A DNA stretch of 64,000 nt, from positions 57,633 to 121,632 of the forward strand of contig JAJDCR010000050.1 in NCBI GenBank assembly GCA_029260735.1. Reading direction: 5' to 3'. Positions 16,444-26,320 of the stretch are shown in pieces (positions within the stretch are counted from its first letter, which is position 1; each line of letters begins with the position of its first letter). This DNA comes from Planctomycetota bacterium. Lineage in GTDB: Bacteria > Planctomycetota > Uabimicrobiia > Uabimicrobiales > Uabimicrobiaceae. The translations under genes and the position numbers were made by a program. The notes below the pieces were generated by a model that had not been told where the DNA came from, did not search any database, and saw nothing but the letters and a program-made list of their open reading frames with translations.

Positions 16444-17472
16444 TTAATACTCTACAATAAATTCACAATCTCCCAGTCGAATCATGTCTCCTGGCTTTAA
16501 GATGCTCGCTCTCCTGATTTTAAGCCAAGTTCCAGATGAACTATTAAGATCTTGCAGGATAAACCCCCCCTTCGTTTGAACAAGAATGGCGTGAGAGGCA
16601 GATAACGAGTTATCGCTTTGAAAGAGTAGATGTCCTTTGTCTTTTCCCAGGACAATTTGACTATGAGTTAGAGTTATATCGTATTCTTCTTGTCCGATTA
16701 AGTAAACAAGTTTTGCTAAAGGAGGAAGAGAAGGGAATGGATAGATATTTATTTTTTCATTTGGAGTCGTACTTGAGGGGATGTACTCAAAACGGAAAAC
16801 TTGTTGTCCGGTAGTAAAAACATCGCCAGCTGCGAGTTGATAGTTTTTGCGAACTCGGATATAGGTGCCACTTGTGCTGCCTAAATCCACAACAGCAAGT
16901 TGGTTTTGGTAGTAGTAGAACTTTGCATGTGGTGATGAAAGAAAGTGATTATCTCCCAAGACAATGTCCCCTTGGGTTGCTCCGACTAATGTCTCTTCTT
17001 GTAGAAGGTGATGGCGTTTTTGATCACTAATTTGCCTTAGTGAGGTAAGATATTTTCTTCTAGTAGGGGGAAGCGAGGGGATTTCCTCTTGTACATTTTC
17101 AAGAGGTGTGCCTCTATCACCACGAAATATTTGTACTTGACCTGTTTTAGTTTTAGGGATTTCTTCTTTTATGGTTTCAAACGGGGGAGATAGAGAAAGC
17201 GGAGATTTTTCTACTCGATTTGTCACTATTGTGGAAGGAATTTTACGTTTATTTTTTTCCACAGCGGTATTGTCTGCCGGACATTCTCTGTTTGTGACAA
17301 TGGTGGCAGGAATTTTACGCTTATTCCCTTCCGAAGGGATTTTATTGGATTTATTTTGCTGTGTAACTATGGTACTTGGGATTTTTTTTGAACGTGGTTT
17401 CTTTGTGTCAGAGGAAGGAGTTTCTTTATTAGTTACCACTGTACCAGGGATAGCACGTTTTCTGTTTCTCAT
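16444..17472 (-). CDS. Double FHA protein with four N-terminal IPxTIVT repeats
   Basis: 342 aa. Residues 1-90 are basic and disordered and carry four copies of a motif with consensus K-[KA]-I-P-[GSA]-T-[IV]-V-T-[NQ] (Thr at 11, 34, 57, 81). Two FHA domains follow: about 158-230 (SSPHAK 179-184, GSTSGT 198-203) and about 254-342 (SASHA 291-295, SSSGTW 311-316). FHA domains bind phosphothreonine peptides. The repeated Thr motifs look like phosphorylation sites, possibly FHA ligands in cis or trans. It sits 69 nt after the upstream FHA gene and 65 nt before the FHA-trypsin gene. The binding-site reading is inference. Confidence 0.85.
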   Translation of the reverse strand: MRNRKRAIPGTVVTNKETPSSDTKKPRSKKIPSTIVTQQNKSNKIPSEGNKRKIPATIVTNRECPADNTAVEKNKRKIPSTIVTNRVEKSPLSLSPPFETIKEEIPKTKTGQVQIFRGDRGTPLENVQEEIPSLPPTRRKYLTSLRQISDQKRHHLLQEETLVGATQGDIVLGDNHFLSSPHAKFYYYQNQLAVVDLGSTSGTYIRVRKNYQLAAGDVFTTGQQVFRFEYIPSSTTPNEKINIYPFPSLPPLAKLVYLIGQEEYDITLTHSQIVLGKDKGHLLFQSDNSLSASHAILVQTKGGFILQDLNSSSGTWLKIRRASILKPGDMIRLGDCEFIVEY

Positions 17473-17541
17473 TATTTGTATAATTAAGAGATAATTATTT
17501 TTTTTTGATTCCCAGCTTTTAGGCCAGGAATCAAAATGTAT

Positions 17542-18408
17542 TTAGCTTTGACGAACGATGAAGGTTACAGAGTCACTGATAATGAATTTATCTCCCTCTT
17601 TGATTTCTCTAGAGGCATCATTTTCTTCTGAGCGTAAAAGGCGATTATCATCATCTTTTTCATTTATCCATGTAGAACCTTTTCCTGAAACATCTTGGAA
17701 GTAAAGCTTGTCTTCTTTTTCAAAAATACGAGCATGCCGCCGAGCGATGTATTCATCTCCGTTATTGAAATAAAATTTCCATAAATCTATATCTGGATAA
17801 ATATCATCTTCTGTGCTGCGTCGGCCAATGTGCAGTGCCTTATTTCCATCTGCTTCATCGGTATCCCAATCACTAGAGTTTAGCTCAAAAATATGAGTAA
17901 ATACACTTTTTGGCTTGAAGAAAAGAGGAGATGCTTGTTCCATTTCTAGAACTAGCCCTTGTGGATTTTCTGGAGAGTCTTCTGATGACTCTTCGGGAGA
18001 AGCTTCTTCCGTCGGAGTGGTGGCCGTTCCAAATTCAAAACGTAGAGCGATAGATTCACTAACAAAAACTCTATCGCCTTCATTTAACTCCTCCTTGGCT
18101 TTATTTAAAACATTTGTTTTAGTGCCAATAGAAGTTGAGTTGTTGCCACAAATATCCTCAACAAAATATTTTCCTTCTTCTTTGGTAAACTTGGCATGGT
18201 TTCTAGATATATAGGGATCGCCTCCATCAAGTCGATATTGGCGGAGGTTGACGTCTGGATAAATATCATTTTCGGGATCCATTACTCCGACAGTGATTTC
18301 ATCATTGTCAAATGGAATTTCTGTGACTCGAATTCCCTTGTAGAGAATTTGGATTCCTCCCTCGACCACCAGTTTTGCGCTTTTTTCTTGAGAATCTGCA
18401 GAGTTCAT
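17542..18408 (-). CDS. Double FHA-domain protein, cytoplasmic
   Basis: 288 aa with no membrane segment. Two related FHA-like domains (about 11-127 and 160-287) share an unusual insertion ending NDIYPDVNL / DDIYPDIDL before a second loop and then SRNHAKF (S68, H71) / ARRHARI (H225), so they arose by internal duplication. FHA2 keeps GRR near 195; FHA1 has GVM there. The linker at 128-150 is rich in Glu, Ser and Pro. It is the first gene of the minus-strand FHA run and diverges from the pseudokinase-WD40 gene across a 286-nt intergenic region. Confidence 0.82.
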   Translation of the reverse strand: MNSADSQEKSAKLVVEGGIQILYKGIRVTEIPFDNDEITVGVMDPENDIYPDVNLRQYRLDGGDPYISRNHAKFTKEEGKYFVEDICGNNSTSIGTKTNVLNKAKEELNEGDRVFVSESIALRFEFGTATTPTEEASPEESSEDSPENPQGLVLEMEQASPLFFKPKSVFTHIFELNSSDWDTDEADGNKALHIGRRSTEDDIYPDIDLWKFYFNNGDEYIARRHARIFEKEDKLYFQDVSGKGSTWINEKDDDNRLLRSEENDASREIKEGDKFIISDSVTFIVRQS

Positions 18409-18593
18409 TTTTCCCCTCTCTTAAATCCTTATTGTAACGATGACCTAGATATCTATGGGAATAACGCTATTCATTACTTATAGTTGGAGTGAATTTTGAT
18501 TTTCACGGAACCGTCAATTTTAATCGTATGATAACACAAACAATATTTGTTTTCCAGAGATTTTTGGGCAGCTATTGCGGAATTTTTTTATAG

Positions 18594-18603
18594 TTGATAC
18601 AAT
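18594..18603 (+). promoter_or_regulatory. Possible extended -10 (TTGATACAAT) for the pseudokinase-WD40 gene
   Basis: TG-N-TACAAT lies 92 nt upstream of the ATG at 18695 in the divergent FHA/pseudokinase spacer. The -35 is AT-rich and weak. Confidence 0.3.
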
Positions 18604-18694
18604 AAGCAGATACAGATGAAAATACCCCTTTTGCTTTTTTGCCTTTGTGTGGCTTTTTATCTACACAATTTAGGCAGTGTAAGGAAGATATGGA

Positions 18695-21600
18695 ATGGAA
18701 TATAACTGGAAGCAAGAAGATATTCTCGATAACAAATACCAAATTAAATTAACTTTACCTGAAGGTGAGATGGGACAATCTTACCAAGTGGAGCATTTTC
18801 TTTGGGATGAAATTCTACGCTTAAAAAGATTTTCTCCTTCTCTTTATCCAAATGCCGAAGACAGAAAAAAATGGGAGAGTTTCTTGCAGCATTGGGTTTC
18901 TCTTCGGGGAACTTCGAGAGTTGTAAACGCTTTACATGTCGATGAAATTGATGGTTTTCTTTGTTTAATAACAGAGTATGAAAAAGGAGAAAGCCTTCGT
19001 CAGTATAGAGATACTGATCAATTACAGGACTTTGGAGAGGCTTTAGATTTTGCCATCCAAGTAGCGGAAGTGTTAGATGAGATGCTTTTGTTTGGAATTA
19101 GTCATGGTAGTCTAAAACTAACAAACATTTTTGTTATGGAGGATAAACATCTAAAGATAGGTGATTTCACTGGGCCAAGTATTTCTGAAGAAGAAGGATG
19201 GCGAGAATATTGCCTGTTTTTGGGGGAAATTCTTTTTGGAGAACGTTTTTCTTGGGAAAACTTTACTTTGTTAGTCCAACAGAAAGAGCAAGAAGAGGAA
19301 TGTGAAAAAAAATCTCCTGCCTTTGCTCTTGTTAAGAGATACCATGAAACGACAAAAACGGATGGTTTTTTTCCTTTTAGCCAAGTGGTGGAAGATTTAA
19401 AAGAAATTTATGAAGTGTACGCCGAAAGTAGTTACAAGGCTGTGATTGAGTCCTCTAGGTTTGAGAGCGAATATTTGAATAAACCTGCTTATTCTTATCT
19501 CGAAAAAGAAGAGTATGGACGAACTTTAGAACTTTGGTTTGAAACCATGAAAAGTACACCGCCAAGTACCAGTGCTTGTTGGAACTGGCACTTGTTACGT
19601 TTTCGCCAAGGAATGGAAAACTTAGACCAATTTGTTTCGGCAATCTCTTCTTTAAAAGAACAAAACTTTACCCGAGTTGTCTGTGCAAAAGCTCGCCTTG
19701 CTTTGGAAATGGGAATATTGGTAGATGAATGCCAACAAGAGATTTGCTCGTTGGATGAGAATGAAGTTCGATCCTTAGAGTTTTTAAGAATCAAGGGTGA
19801 CTTACTTTTTCGGGTTAAAAAATTCTCTGAAGCTAAAGAAATCTTTCAGAATATAGTTTCGATGGAAGGAAGTGAAGGAGATGACTGGTATCGTCTAGGA
19901 GCAGCCTGCTTTGCTTTAGCAGAGTACGAACAAGCTGATCAGGTTTGGGAAGAAGGGGCTGAAAAAAATGCAAGCCATGCCTTGTTAGGGATTGGTAAAG
20001 CAATGGCTCTGTTTCATAGAGGGGAACTTGAAGAGACAGAGGCTTTGCTCAAAAAAGTTAACATCGAGTATCCTAAACTCTTTTCACCGGCGTTACATAT
20101 GGCAGAGTTTTTAGCAGGAGAAGGGGTTTACAAAAGAGAGACAAGCGTTGAGAAAAAGGCGGAAGCACGCATTTTTTTTCAAAGAGCATTGGAAATTACA
20201 CCTAACATCCGTTGTATTCGAGGATATCGTAAGTGTACTGATGACAGACTTAGCTTAACCAACCTGAATCCTCAGAGAGGGCTTGGCGGATGGAGTCAAA
20301 TACAGAAACTATCTAGCCATGAAAACTTGATTACAGCTTTGGCTTTAAGTCCTGATGGAAAAATGGCTGCTCTCGGAGATTGTGAAAAATCGATTTCCAT
20401 TTGGAATATTCAAGATCAATCTTGCTTGAGGGTTTTAGATGGGCATGAGAAACACATTACCGACCTAGCTCTTTCTTTAGATGGTAAATTTTTAGTTTCT
20501 GGAAGCTGGGATCGGAAAGTATGTTTATGGGAAATTGACACAGGGAAACTACTACAGACCTTTACTGGACACCAAGATAAGATAAGTAGCGTTTCTATTA
20601 GTTCAGATGGAGCTGTCGTTATTTCTGGAAGTTGGGATGGTACTGTTAAGCTATGGGATATAACTAGCGGAGAAGCACTTTATTCTTGGACTTCTAATGT
20701 CGGATGGATTACTGATGCAGTTCTTTCCCCTGATGGAAAATGGCTTATCTATTGTGATGAAGATGAAGAGATGCTTTTGGTGGATATTGAAAAGAGGGAA
20801 CAGTTAGCCCAAATGCAGGGGAGTTCTATTCTTTTTAGCCAAGAAGGTGACTTGGCGATCTCGACAGTAAGCCATGGGATTAGTATATGGGAATTACCTG
20901 CTGGAAAGTTTCAAAAACTTATACCTACTCCAGAAAAGGAAATTTGTTTGGGAGTGACCCGAGACAATTCTTTTCTGCTCACTAAAAATGAAGATGAGAC
21001 TCTTAAAGTGTGGTATTTACCTGAAAAAATGTGCATAGGTGTTTTGAATACAGAAGATGCTGTTTGTGCTGCTTTATCTTATGATGGTAGAACTTTGGTT
21101 TCTGGGCATGGAAACTCGGTTCATGTTTGGGAAGATGTTTTAGAAAGATCATTTCCGCTGATTGATCGAGCTAAGTATATGCTTCCTAAGTCTATTCTTC
21201 CTACGACTCCTGGTTTAATCAGTCGAGATATTCGTAAAGCGGAGGTGCTTTCTCAAGAAGGGAACTTCACTAAATCTCTTCAGTTATGTCGAGCAATACA
21301 AAAGATCCCAGGATATGAACGAGCCAACTCGATTATGGCATATGTTCACCGAGTGGCCCGAAAAGGAAATTTTTTAAGCAGTTCTTTGCGTAATGCTTGG
21401 TTAAAGAAAGCTACTTTTATCGGCCCCATGATGAAGGGTTTAGAGGGCTGCTGGAGAGGAAACCTAGCGGTGGTTGCTCATGAAGACAACTCTTTACGAA
21501 CTTGGAATCTTCGCAACAGCTATCCTCTTGAAACTTTCTCTGGTCATAGAAGAACTGTAACTGAAGTAGCTTTGAGTTCATCATCAAAGCAGGTGATTTC

Positions 21601-22294
21601 TTCGAGTTGGGACAAAAGTATTCGAGTTTGGGATTTAGAGAAAAAGAGTTCTTCTGTTTTAGGACAGCATCCTGAAATTATAACAAGTTTAGGAGTTTCT
21701 AAAGATGGCTCTCTTGCTATTTCTGGAGATCGAAAAGGGTTGCTAAAATTTTGGGATGTGCCCAAAGCAAAAGAGCTTAAATCTATAGAAACAGACCCTT
21801 TTTTAGTTAACTTTATAGCTATCAATCAGGGTAATAATGTAGCATTGTCTGCTTCTCGCGATGGGAATGTACGTCTTTGGAACTTAGATGATCAATCTTT
21901 GCAAAGAGAGTATAATCCTCATCGAAGGATGATTATCTCATTAATCATCAATGCCGAAGGGAACAAAGCTGTTTCTGCATCTCGAACAGGAGATATTTTC
22001 ATTTGGTCTCCTCAAACCTCAACCATAGAACAAGAGCTTATTGTTGGTAGTGAGGTTACCGATTTATGCTTTGCTCCTGGAGAGCAAGTTTTAATATCCT
22101 CTCATGTGGATGGTAAAGTTCGTTTTTGGGAACTAGATTCGGGCACTTGTTGTTTTACTCTTCATGCCCATAATCAAAAAATATTATCGATGCGACTACT
22201 GGATGATTATTTTCTTGTGACAAGCTCTGAAGATGGTTTTCTTATGCTTTTTGAATTAGATTGGGAATGGACGACGGTGCCAAAGGAGAATTAA
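18695..22294 (+). CDS. Pseudokinase-TPR-WD40 (two propellers) protein
   Basis: 1,199 aa, no signal peptide. Residues 14-245 are a diverged Hanks kinase: the glycine loop is poor, the ATP lysine may be K44 (RLKRF), the catalytic loop is HGSLKLTN (HGS 137-139 instead of HRD), and the metal loop is DFT (157-159). The missing catalytic Asp suggests a pseudokinase. Residues about 260-520 form TPR/superhelical repeats. About 535-820 and 925-1190 hold two WD40 blocks of about seven blades each (SPDGK, SGSWDG-VKLWD patterns), joined by a TPR-like linker. Such proteins are usually scaffolds. It starts a plus-strand unit with the membrane protein at 22297 (2-nt gap). Confidence 0.88.
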   Translation: MEYNWKQEDILDNKYQIKLTLPEGEMGQSYQVEHFLWDEILRLKRFSPSLYPNAEDRKKWESFLQHWVSLRGTSRVVNALHVDEIDGFLCLITEYEKGESLRQYRDTDQLQDFGEALDFAIQVAEVLDEMLLFGISHGSLKLTNIFVMEDKHLKIGDFTGPSISEEEGWREYCLFLGEILFGERFSWENFTLLVQQKEQEEECEKKSPAFALVKRYHETTKTDGFFPFSQVVEDLKEIYEVYAESSYKAVIESSRFESEYLNKPAYSYLEKEEYGRTLELWFETMKSTPPSTSACWNWHLLRFRQGMENLDQFVSAISSLKEQNFTRVVCAKARLALEMGILVDECQQEICSLDENEVRSLEFLRIKGDLLFRVKKFSEAKEIFQNIVSMEGSEGDDWYRLGAACFALAEYEQADQVWEEGAEKNASHALLGIGKAMALFHRGELEETEALLKKVNIEYPKLFSPALHMAEFLAGEGVYKRETSVEKKAEARIFFQRALEITPNIRCIRGYRKCTDDRLSLTNLNPQRGLGGWSQIQKLSSHENLITALALSPDGKMAALGDCEKSISIWNIQDQSCLRVLDGHEKHITDLALSLDGKFLVSGSWDRKVCLWEIDTGKLLQTFTGHQDKISSVSISSDGAVVISGSWDGTVKLWDITSGEALYSWTSNVGWITDAVLSPDGKWLIYCDEDEEMLLVDIEKREQLAQMQGSSILFSQEGDLAISTVSHGISIWELPAGKFQKLIPTPEKEICLGVTRDNSFLLTKNEDETLKVWYLPEKMCIGVLNTEDAVCAALSYDGRTLVSGHGNSVHVWEDVLERSFPLIDRAKYMLPKSILPTTPGLISRDIRKAEVLSQEGNFTKSLQLCRAIQKIPGYERANSIMAYVHRVARKGNFLSSSLRNAWLKKATFIGPMMKGLEGCWRGNLAVVAHEDNSLRTWNLRNSYPLETFSGHRRTVTEVALSSSSKQVISSSWDKSIRVWDLEKKSSSVLGQHPEIITSLGVSKDGSLAISGDRKGLLKFWDVPKAKELKSIETDPFLVNFIAINQGNNVALSASRDGNVRLWNLDDQSLQREYNPHRRMIISLIINAEGNKAVSASRTGDIFIWSPQTSTIEQELIVGSEVTDLCFAPGEQVLISSHVDGKVRFWELDSGTCCFTLHAHNQKILSMRLLDDYFLVTSSEDGFLMLFELDWEWTTVPKEN

Positions 22295-22296
22295 GC

Positions 22297-23391
22297 ATGA
22301 GACTCTGGCTAATCCTAATCCTAATCCCAATTTTGGGAGGATCTTTTCTCTCAAAATTAGAAGCTGAAAAAAGACTAGGCATACTCCCTTTCCTTGAGAA
22401 AGGAGACGTCTTTTCTGGAGCTGGAGAAGAAATATCATTACTATGTATACATTCTGTTGATCAGAAAAAGTACATTATCAAGGAAAGGATGCAACTAAAA
22501 CCTATTCTTAGGGAGCGTCTTTTCCGACAAGAAATTGTTAAAGAAAATGATCTTTCTGTTTTTGGAATAGACTATCTTTTACTAGGAGAAGTTCAGAAGC
22601 AAGGATCAACTTACCAAGCATCGTATCGCTTGGTTGACTTAGAAGGAAATATTATTGTTTCTTCGGGAGTTATTTCCGCAGAAGATTGGTCTTTTCTAAA
22701 GACAAAGTTACTAGAGTCTTTGGTTAATCATTCTCTCGCAAATATTCCCAAAGGGTATGCTCGACTAAGCTTAGAGTTTCGATATCTAGATCAGGAAAAT
22801 AAGCCGCGTAAGAAACCGATAGTGGTTCTTTTTATTTCTAAAAAATTAATACCTGTTTCTATTGAACCTAATTGTTTACTCCCAGCAGGCTATTACCGAA
22901 TTATGATCATTCAGGAAGGTTGTTACCCTTATTTTGCTTCGTGGAAAGTTTTTCCTCAAACTAGAGTTCTGCCAGTGGTTGTTACTTTTCTTTCTAGACC
23001 ATGGTACTTGGCTCTAGGGTATATAGTCTTTTATCTTCTTTTAGCTCTAGGAGTTCTTTTGTTGGGGTTCTTTTTTGTTCGCCGACTTTTTTTCGCACGT
23101 TATTGGGAGAAAAAGATCCGGCAAGATCTCGACTTTATTCAAAAGGAATCACAACTTAGACTAAAGCAAGAAGAAACAAATTCCGTGATAGCTTTAAATA
23201 AGAAAGTAGGGTTGATATTAGAAATACTAGAATCCTTTCCAACTATTCAACTGACTCGTCTCGCTAGTTCTCGAAAAGCTCAACAAGTCAGAAAAGCTTT
23301 GAGGAAAGGTAGTAAGAAATATCGAAAAAAGAAAGACCTAAAGTTGTTAGAACTACCTTTAGAGCAACTCCAATTAATTTTATCTAGGTAA
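22297..23391 (+). CDS. Membrane protein with periplasmic CsgG/FlgO-like segment
   Basis: 364 aa from ATG 22297, preceded by AAGGAG and only 2 nt after the previous stop; an in-frame TTG at 22261 would overlap that gene. It has an N-terminal signal sequence or anchor (LWLILILIPILGG). The following part contains IDYLLLGEVQKQGSTYQ ... YRLVDLEGNIIVSS, a pattern seen in CsgG/LpoB/FlgO-type envelope proteins. A second strong membrane helix lies at about 236-262, then a basic cytoplasmic tail of about 100 residues. It could be the membrane partner of the pseudokinase scaffold. The family match is weak. Confidence 0.7.
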   Translation: MRLWLILILIPILGGSFLSKLEAEKRLGILPFLEKGDVFSGAGEEISLLCIHSVDQKKYIIKERMQLKPILRERLFRQEIVKENDLSVFGIDYLLLGEVQKQGSTYQASYRLVDLEGNIIVSSGVISAEDWSFLKTKLLESLVNHSLANIPKGYARLSLEFRYLDQENKPRKKPIVVLFISKKLIPVSIEPNCLLPAGYYRIMIIQEGCYPYFASWKVFPQTRVLPVVVTFLSRPWYLALGYIVFYLLLALGVLLLGFFFVRRLFFARYWEKKIRQDLDFIQKESQLRLKQEETNSVIALNKKVGLILEILESFPTIQLTRLASSRKAQQVRKALRKGSKKYRKKKDLKLLELPLEQLQLILSR

Positions 23392-23398
23392 AACAATG

Positions 23399-23448
23399 AT
23401 ACCATCTTGCTAAAACTTGACAAGCTTCCAGCAAGATGGTATTATTTT
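23399..23448 (+). terminator. Intrinsic terminator-like hairpin
   Basis: A perfect 13-bp stem (23399-23411 with 23430-23442) followed by TATTTTCT, just after the membrane protein stop. It separates this unit from the pilus motor genes. Confidence 0.65.
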
Positions 23449-23503
23449 CTAAATCCCAGTGGATTTTCTCCGAGAAACTACTTTGAGAACAAGGGGAATT
23501 TTT

Positions 23504-25189
23504 ATGCAACAACAGAGAAGACGCCTAGGCTCCATTTTAAGAGCTTTAGGTGTTGTAAATAATGATCAGCTTAAAGAAGCTTTAACTTACCAGCAAGAAA
23601 ATGGTGGCCGTTTAGGAGAAGTTTTACTCGAAATGGAGTATGCCACCTCTGTTCAAGTTACTCAAGCTCTCGCCCGTCAATTTAGCCTACCTTACGTCGA
23701 TGTTTCCAAAGGAGAAATTCCGGAAGAAGTTATCGCCTCTGTTCCAGCCAGTGTAGTGGAAGAAAGGAATATTCTTCCGATTAAAAAGACGAATCGATCC
23801 CTTCTTGTAGCGATGACCGATCCGTTAGACTTGGTTACTATAGAGGATTTACGATTCCTATTGGGAACAGAAGTAGACTGTGCTTTAACTGCTCCTGAGT
23901 CAATGGAGGCGGCGATCAAAAAGTACTACGATATCGAAAAAGACGATATGATAGATGTTTATACCCAGTTAACCCAAACGGACTTGCAAATGGGGGGAGA
24001 TCTTGAAGAAGAAGACGATGATGCTCCTATCATTCGTCTGGTAACCTTGATTATTAGTGAAGCCGTGAAAAGTGGTGCTTCAGATATCCATGTTGAGCCG
24101 ATGGCGTCGACAATTCGCGTACGTTATCGAGTGGACGGAGTTTGTCACGAAGTAGACTCTCCGCCCAAGAGACTACAAGGGCAAATTCTTAGCCGTCTTA
24201 AAATTATGTCTGACATGAACATTGCCGAGAAACGTGTTCCTCAAGATGGACGGATTAAAGTTTCTTTGCAAGGGCGAGAAATTGACTTGCGTGTATCAGC
24301 ACTTCCTTGTAACCACGGCGAAAGTGTGGTTATGCGTATTCTTGATAAAGAGAATGCCTTGGTCGGCTTAGATGCACTAGGATTTCATGAAACCGACTTT
24401 GAGAGATTTCAAAACACCATCAAGAAACCCAATGGAATTTTCTTGGTAACAGGTCCTACGGGTTCTGGGAAAACAACTACTCTCTATGCGGCTCTAGGAG
24501 AGTTGAATCGTCCGGATGTTAAGATTATCACTGCAGAAAACCCGGTGGAATACAATGTTGCGGGAATTAATCAATGTCAAGTTCGACACGATATTGGTTT
24601 GACTTTCTCTAGTATTTTACGAGCTATGCTCCGCCAAGCTCCAAATGTTGTCCTTGTTGGGGAAATTCGAGACCAAGAAACAGCGGAAATTGCTATTCAA
24701 GCTGCTTTGACAGGACACCTTGTTTTTTCGACTCTTCACACCAATGATGCTCCTAGTTCTTTGACTCGTTTGATCGACATGGGCGTTAAGCCTTTCTTGG
24801 TTTCTTCTGCAGTGCAAGCTATTTTAGCTCAACGTCTTTTGCGTAAACTCTGTAGCAAGTGCAAAGAAGTATATACTCCCGAGACCAGTGATTTGACTAG
24901 CGTTGGCCTAAGTCCCGAAATGATTCGTGGCTCTCGTCTCTTCAAAGGAGTGGGCTGTGATGCTTGCAAGGGGGGAGGTTTTAAAGGGAGGATGGGTGTT
25001 TATGAACTTTTGCAAATGTCTCCTCCTATGCGCGAATTAACCTTTGCTCAGGCTTCTACTCTGAAGCTGCGAGAAGAAGCTAGGCTTTCTGGACGTATGT
25101 CTACTTTGCTGGAAGATGGAGTTCGAAAGGTGTTGGCAGGATCAACGACCATATCAGAGGTATTACGTGTTGCTCACTCAGCCGATTGA
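23504..25189 (+). CDS. PilB/GspE-type assembly ATPase (copy 1)
   Basis: Powers assembly of type IV pili or a type II secretion pseudopilus at the inner membrane. 561 aa from ATG 23504 (AAGGGG 7 nt upstream); a GTG at 23459 is less likely. It has an N-terminal MshEN domain (RRRLGSILRALGVV ... GRLGEVLLE), then T2SSE with Walker A GPTGSGKTTTLY, Asp box, VLVGEIRDQETA Walker B, STLHTNDAPSSLTRL His box and a zinc site CSKC ... CDAC. All motor residues are intact. It is followed in order by pilT, a second pilB and pilC with gaps of 15-24 nt, so this is one operon. Confidence 0.95.
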   Translation: MQQQRRRLGSILRALGVVNNDQLKEALTYQQENGGRLGEVLLEMEYATSVQVTQALARQFSLPYVDVSKGEIPEEVIASVPASVVEERNILPIKKTNRSLLVAMTDPLDLVTIEDLRFLLGTEVDCALTAPESMEAAIKKYYDIEKDDMIDVYTQLTQTDLQMGGDLEEEDDDAPIIRLVTLIISEAVKSGASDIHVEPMASTIRVRYRVDGVCHEVDSPPKRLQGQILSRLKIMSDMNIAEKRVPQDGRIKVSLQGREIDLRVSALPCNHGESVVMRILDKENALVGLDALGFHETDFERFQNTIKKPNGIFLVTGPTGSGKTTTLYAALGELNRPDVKIITAENPVEYNVAGINQCQVRHDIGLTFSSILRAMLRQAPNVVLVGEIRDQETAEIAIQAALTGHLVFSTLHTNDAPSSLTRLIDMGVKPFLVSSAVQAILAQRLLRKLCSKCKEVYTPETSDLTSVGLSPEMIRGSRLFKGVGCDACKGGGFKGRMGVYELLQMSPPMRELTFAQASTLKLREEARLSGRMSTLLEDGVRKVLAGSTTISEVLRVAHSAD

Positions 25190-25213
25190 TAAAGTATTCG
25201 GAGGCATTTTGTT

Positions 25214-26305
25214 TTGGTAGACATTAACCAGTTGTTACAACTTGTTGTCGATCGGGGAGGGTCCGACCTTCACCTTTCCGTGGATAAGCCACCTGTTGTT
25301 CGTATTCATGGACGAATGAGAGCTTTGAACACTCCTCCCTTGACTCCTTCAGATACAATGAGCTTAATGAAAAGTATTTGCTCGGACAGGGCTCAACAAG
25401 AGCTAGATGAAAAAGGAGGAACAGATTTTGGCTTTGCTTTTGGAGAACAAGCTCGATTTAGGGTTTCTATCTTCAAGCAAAGGGGAAGTCTTGGTCTTGT
25501 CTTGCGCCATATTTCTAACCAAATTCTAAGTTTTGAAGAGATCGGACTCTCTCATAGCATTAAAAGTCTTCTGGCAAAACCCCGTGGACTTATGTTGATC
25601 ACAGGGCCTACAGGAAGTGGAAAGACGACTACTCTAGCCACGATGATTGATTTTATGAATGTGGAATATGATTATCATATCATCACTATCGAGGATCCTG
25701 TTGAGTACTATCATCAACATAAAAAATCGATCATTACTCAGCGAGAAGTAGGAGTTGATGTGGGGAGTTTTGCGGAAGCTCTAAGGCGAGCTTTACGAAT
25801 GGATCCGGACGTCATTTTAGTGGGCGAAATGCGAGACCTGGAAACAATCCAGGCTGCGATTACTGCTGCCGAAACAGGGCATTTAGTTTTTGGAACTCTC
25901 CACACTACAGGAGCTGGTCGGACGGTTGACCGGATTATTGATGCTTTTCCACAAGAACAACAAGAACAAATTCGGGTTCAGCTTGCTAGTTCGATAGTTG
26001 CTGTAATTTCCCAGCTACTAGTTCCTCGAGCGGATAGCCCTGGTGTGGTGGCTGCTTTCGAGATTATGATATCAACGGCCGCTATTAGTAATTTAATTCG
26101 AGAGAACAAAACCTTTCGTATTGATACTGCTATTCAAACGGGTCGAAAATATGGAATGATTTTACAAGATGATTCTTTATTTGAACATTTTATTGCGCGT
26201 CGTATTACTTATGCTGACATGATTCAAAGGGCTCAAGATCCTACTAGTCTTCAGCAAAAAGTGAAAGAGTATACAGAGAATAACTCAAAAAATAGAAAAA
26301 AGTAG
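25214..26305 (+). CDS. pilT: Twitching-motility retraction ATPase PilT
   Basis: Drives pilus retraction. 363 aa, starting at TTG 25214 with GGAGG at 25199-25203. It has a PAS-like N-domain (GGSDLHLSVDKPPVVRIHG), Walker A GPTGSGKTTTL, Walker B VGEMRDLETI, and the His box HTTGAGRTVDRIIDAFP characteristic of PilT. Unlike PilB it lacks the CxxC zinc site. Its presence between two PilB homologues favours a retractile type IV pilus over a pure type II secretion system. Confidence 0.95.
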   Translation: MVDINQLLQLVVDRGGSDLHLSVDKPPVVRIHGRMRALNTPPLTPSDTMSLMKSICSDRAQQELDEKGGTDFGFAFGEQARFRVSIFKQRGSLGLVLRHISNQILSFEEIGLSHSIKSLLAKPRGLMLITGPTGSGKTTTLATMIDFMNVEYDYHIITIEDPVEYYHQHKKSIITQREVGVDVGSFAEALRRALRMDPDVILVGEMRDLETIQAAITAAETGHLVFGTLHTTGAGRTVDRIIDAFPQEQQEQIRVQLASSIVAVISQLLVPRADSPGVVAAFEIMISTAAISNLIRENKTFRIDTAIQTGRKYGMILQDDSLFEHFIARRITYADMIQRAQDPTSLQQKVKEYTENNSKNRKK

Positions 26306-26320
26306 CGAGGGAGCCAGATT

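Noticed and set aside
18616..18705. 29-residue hydrophobic ORF just before the pseudokinase-WD40 gene
   Set aside because: Looks like a leader peptide, but has no ribosome site, overlaps the next start and has no attenuator structure.
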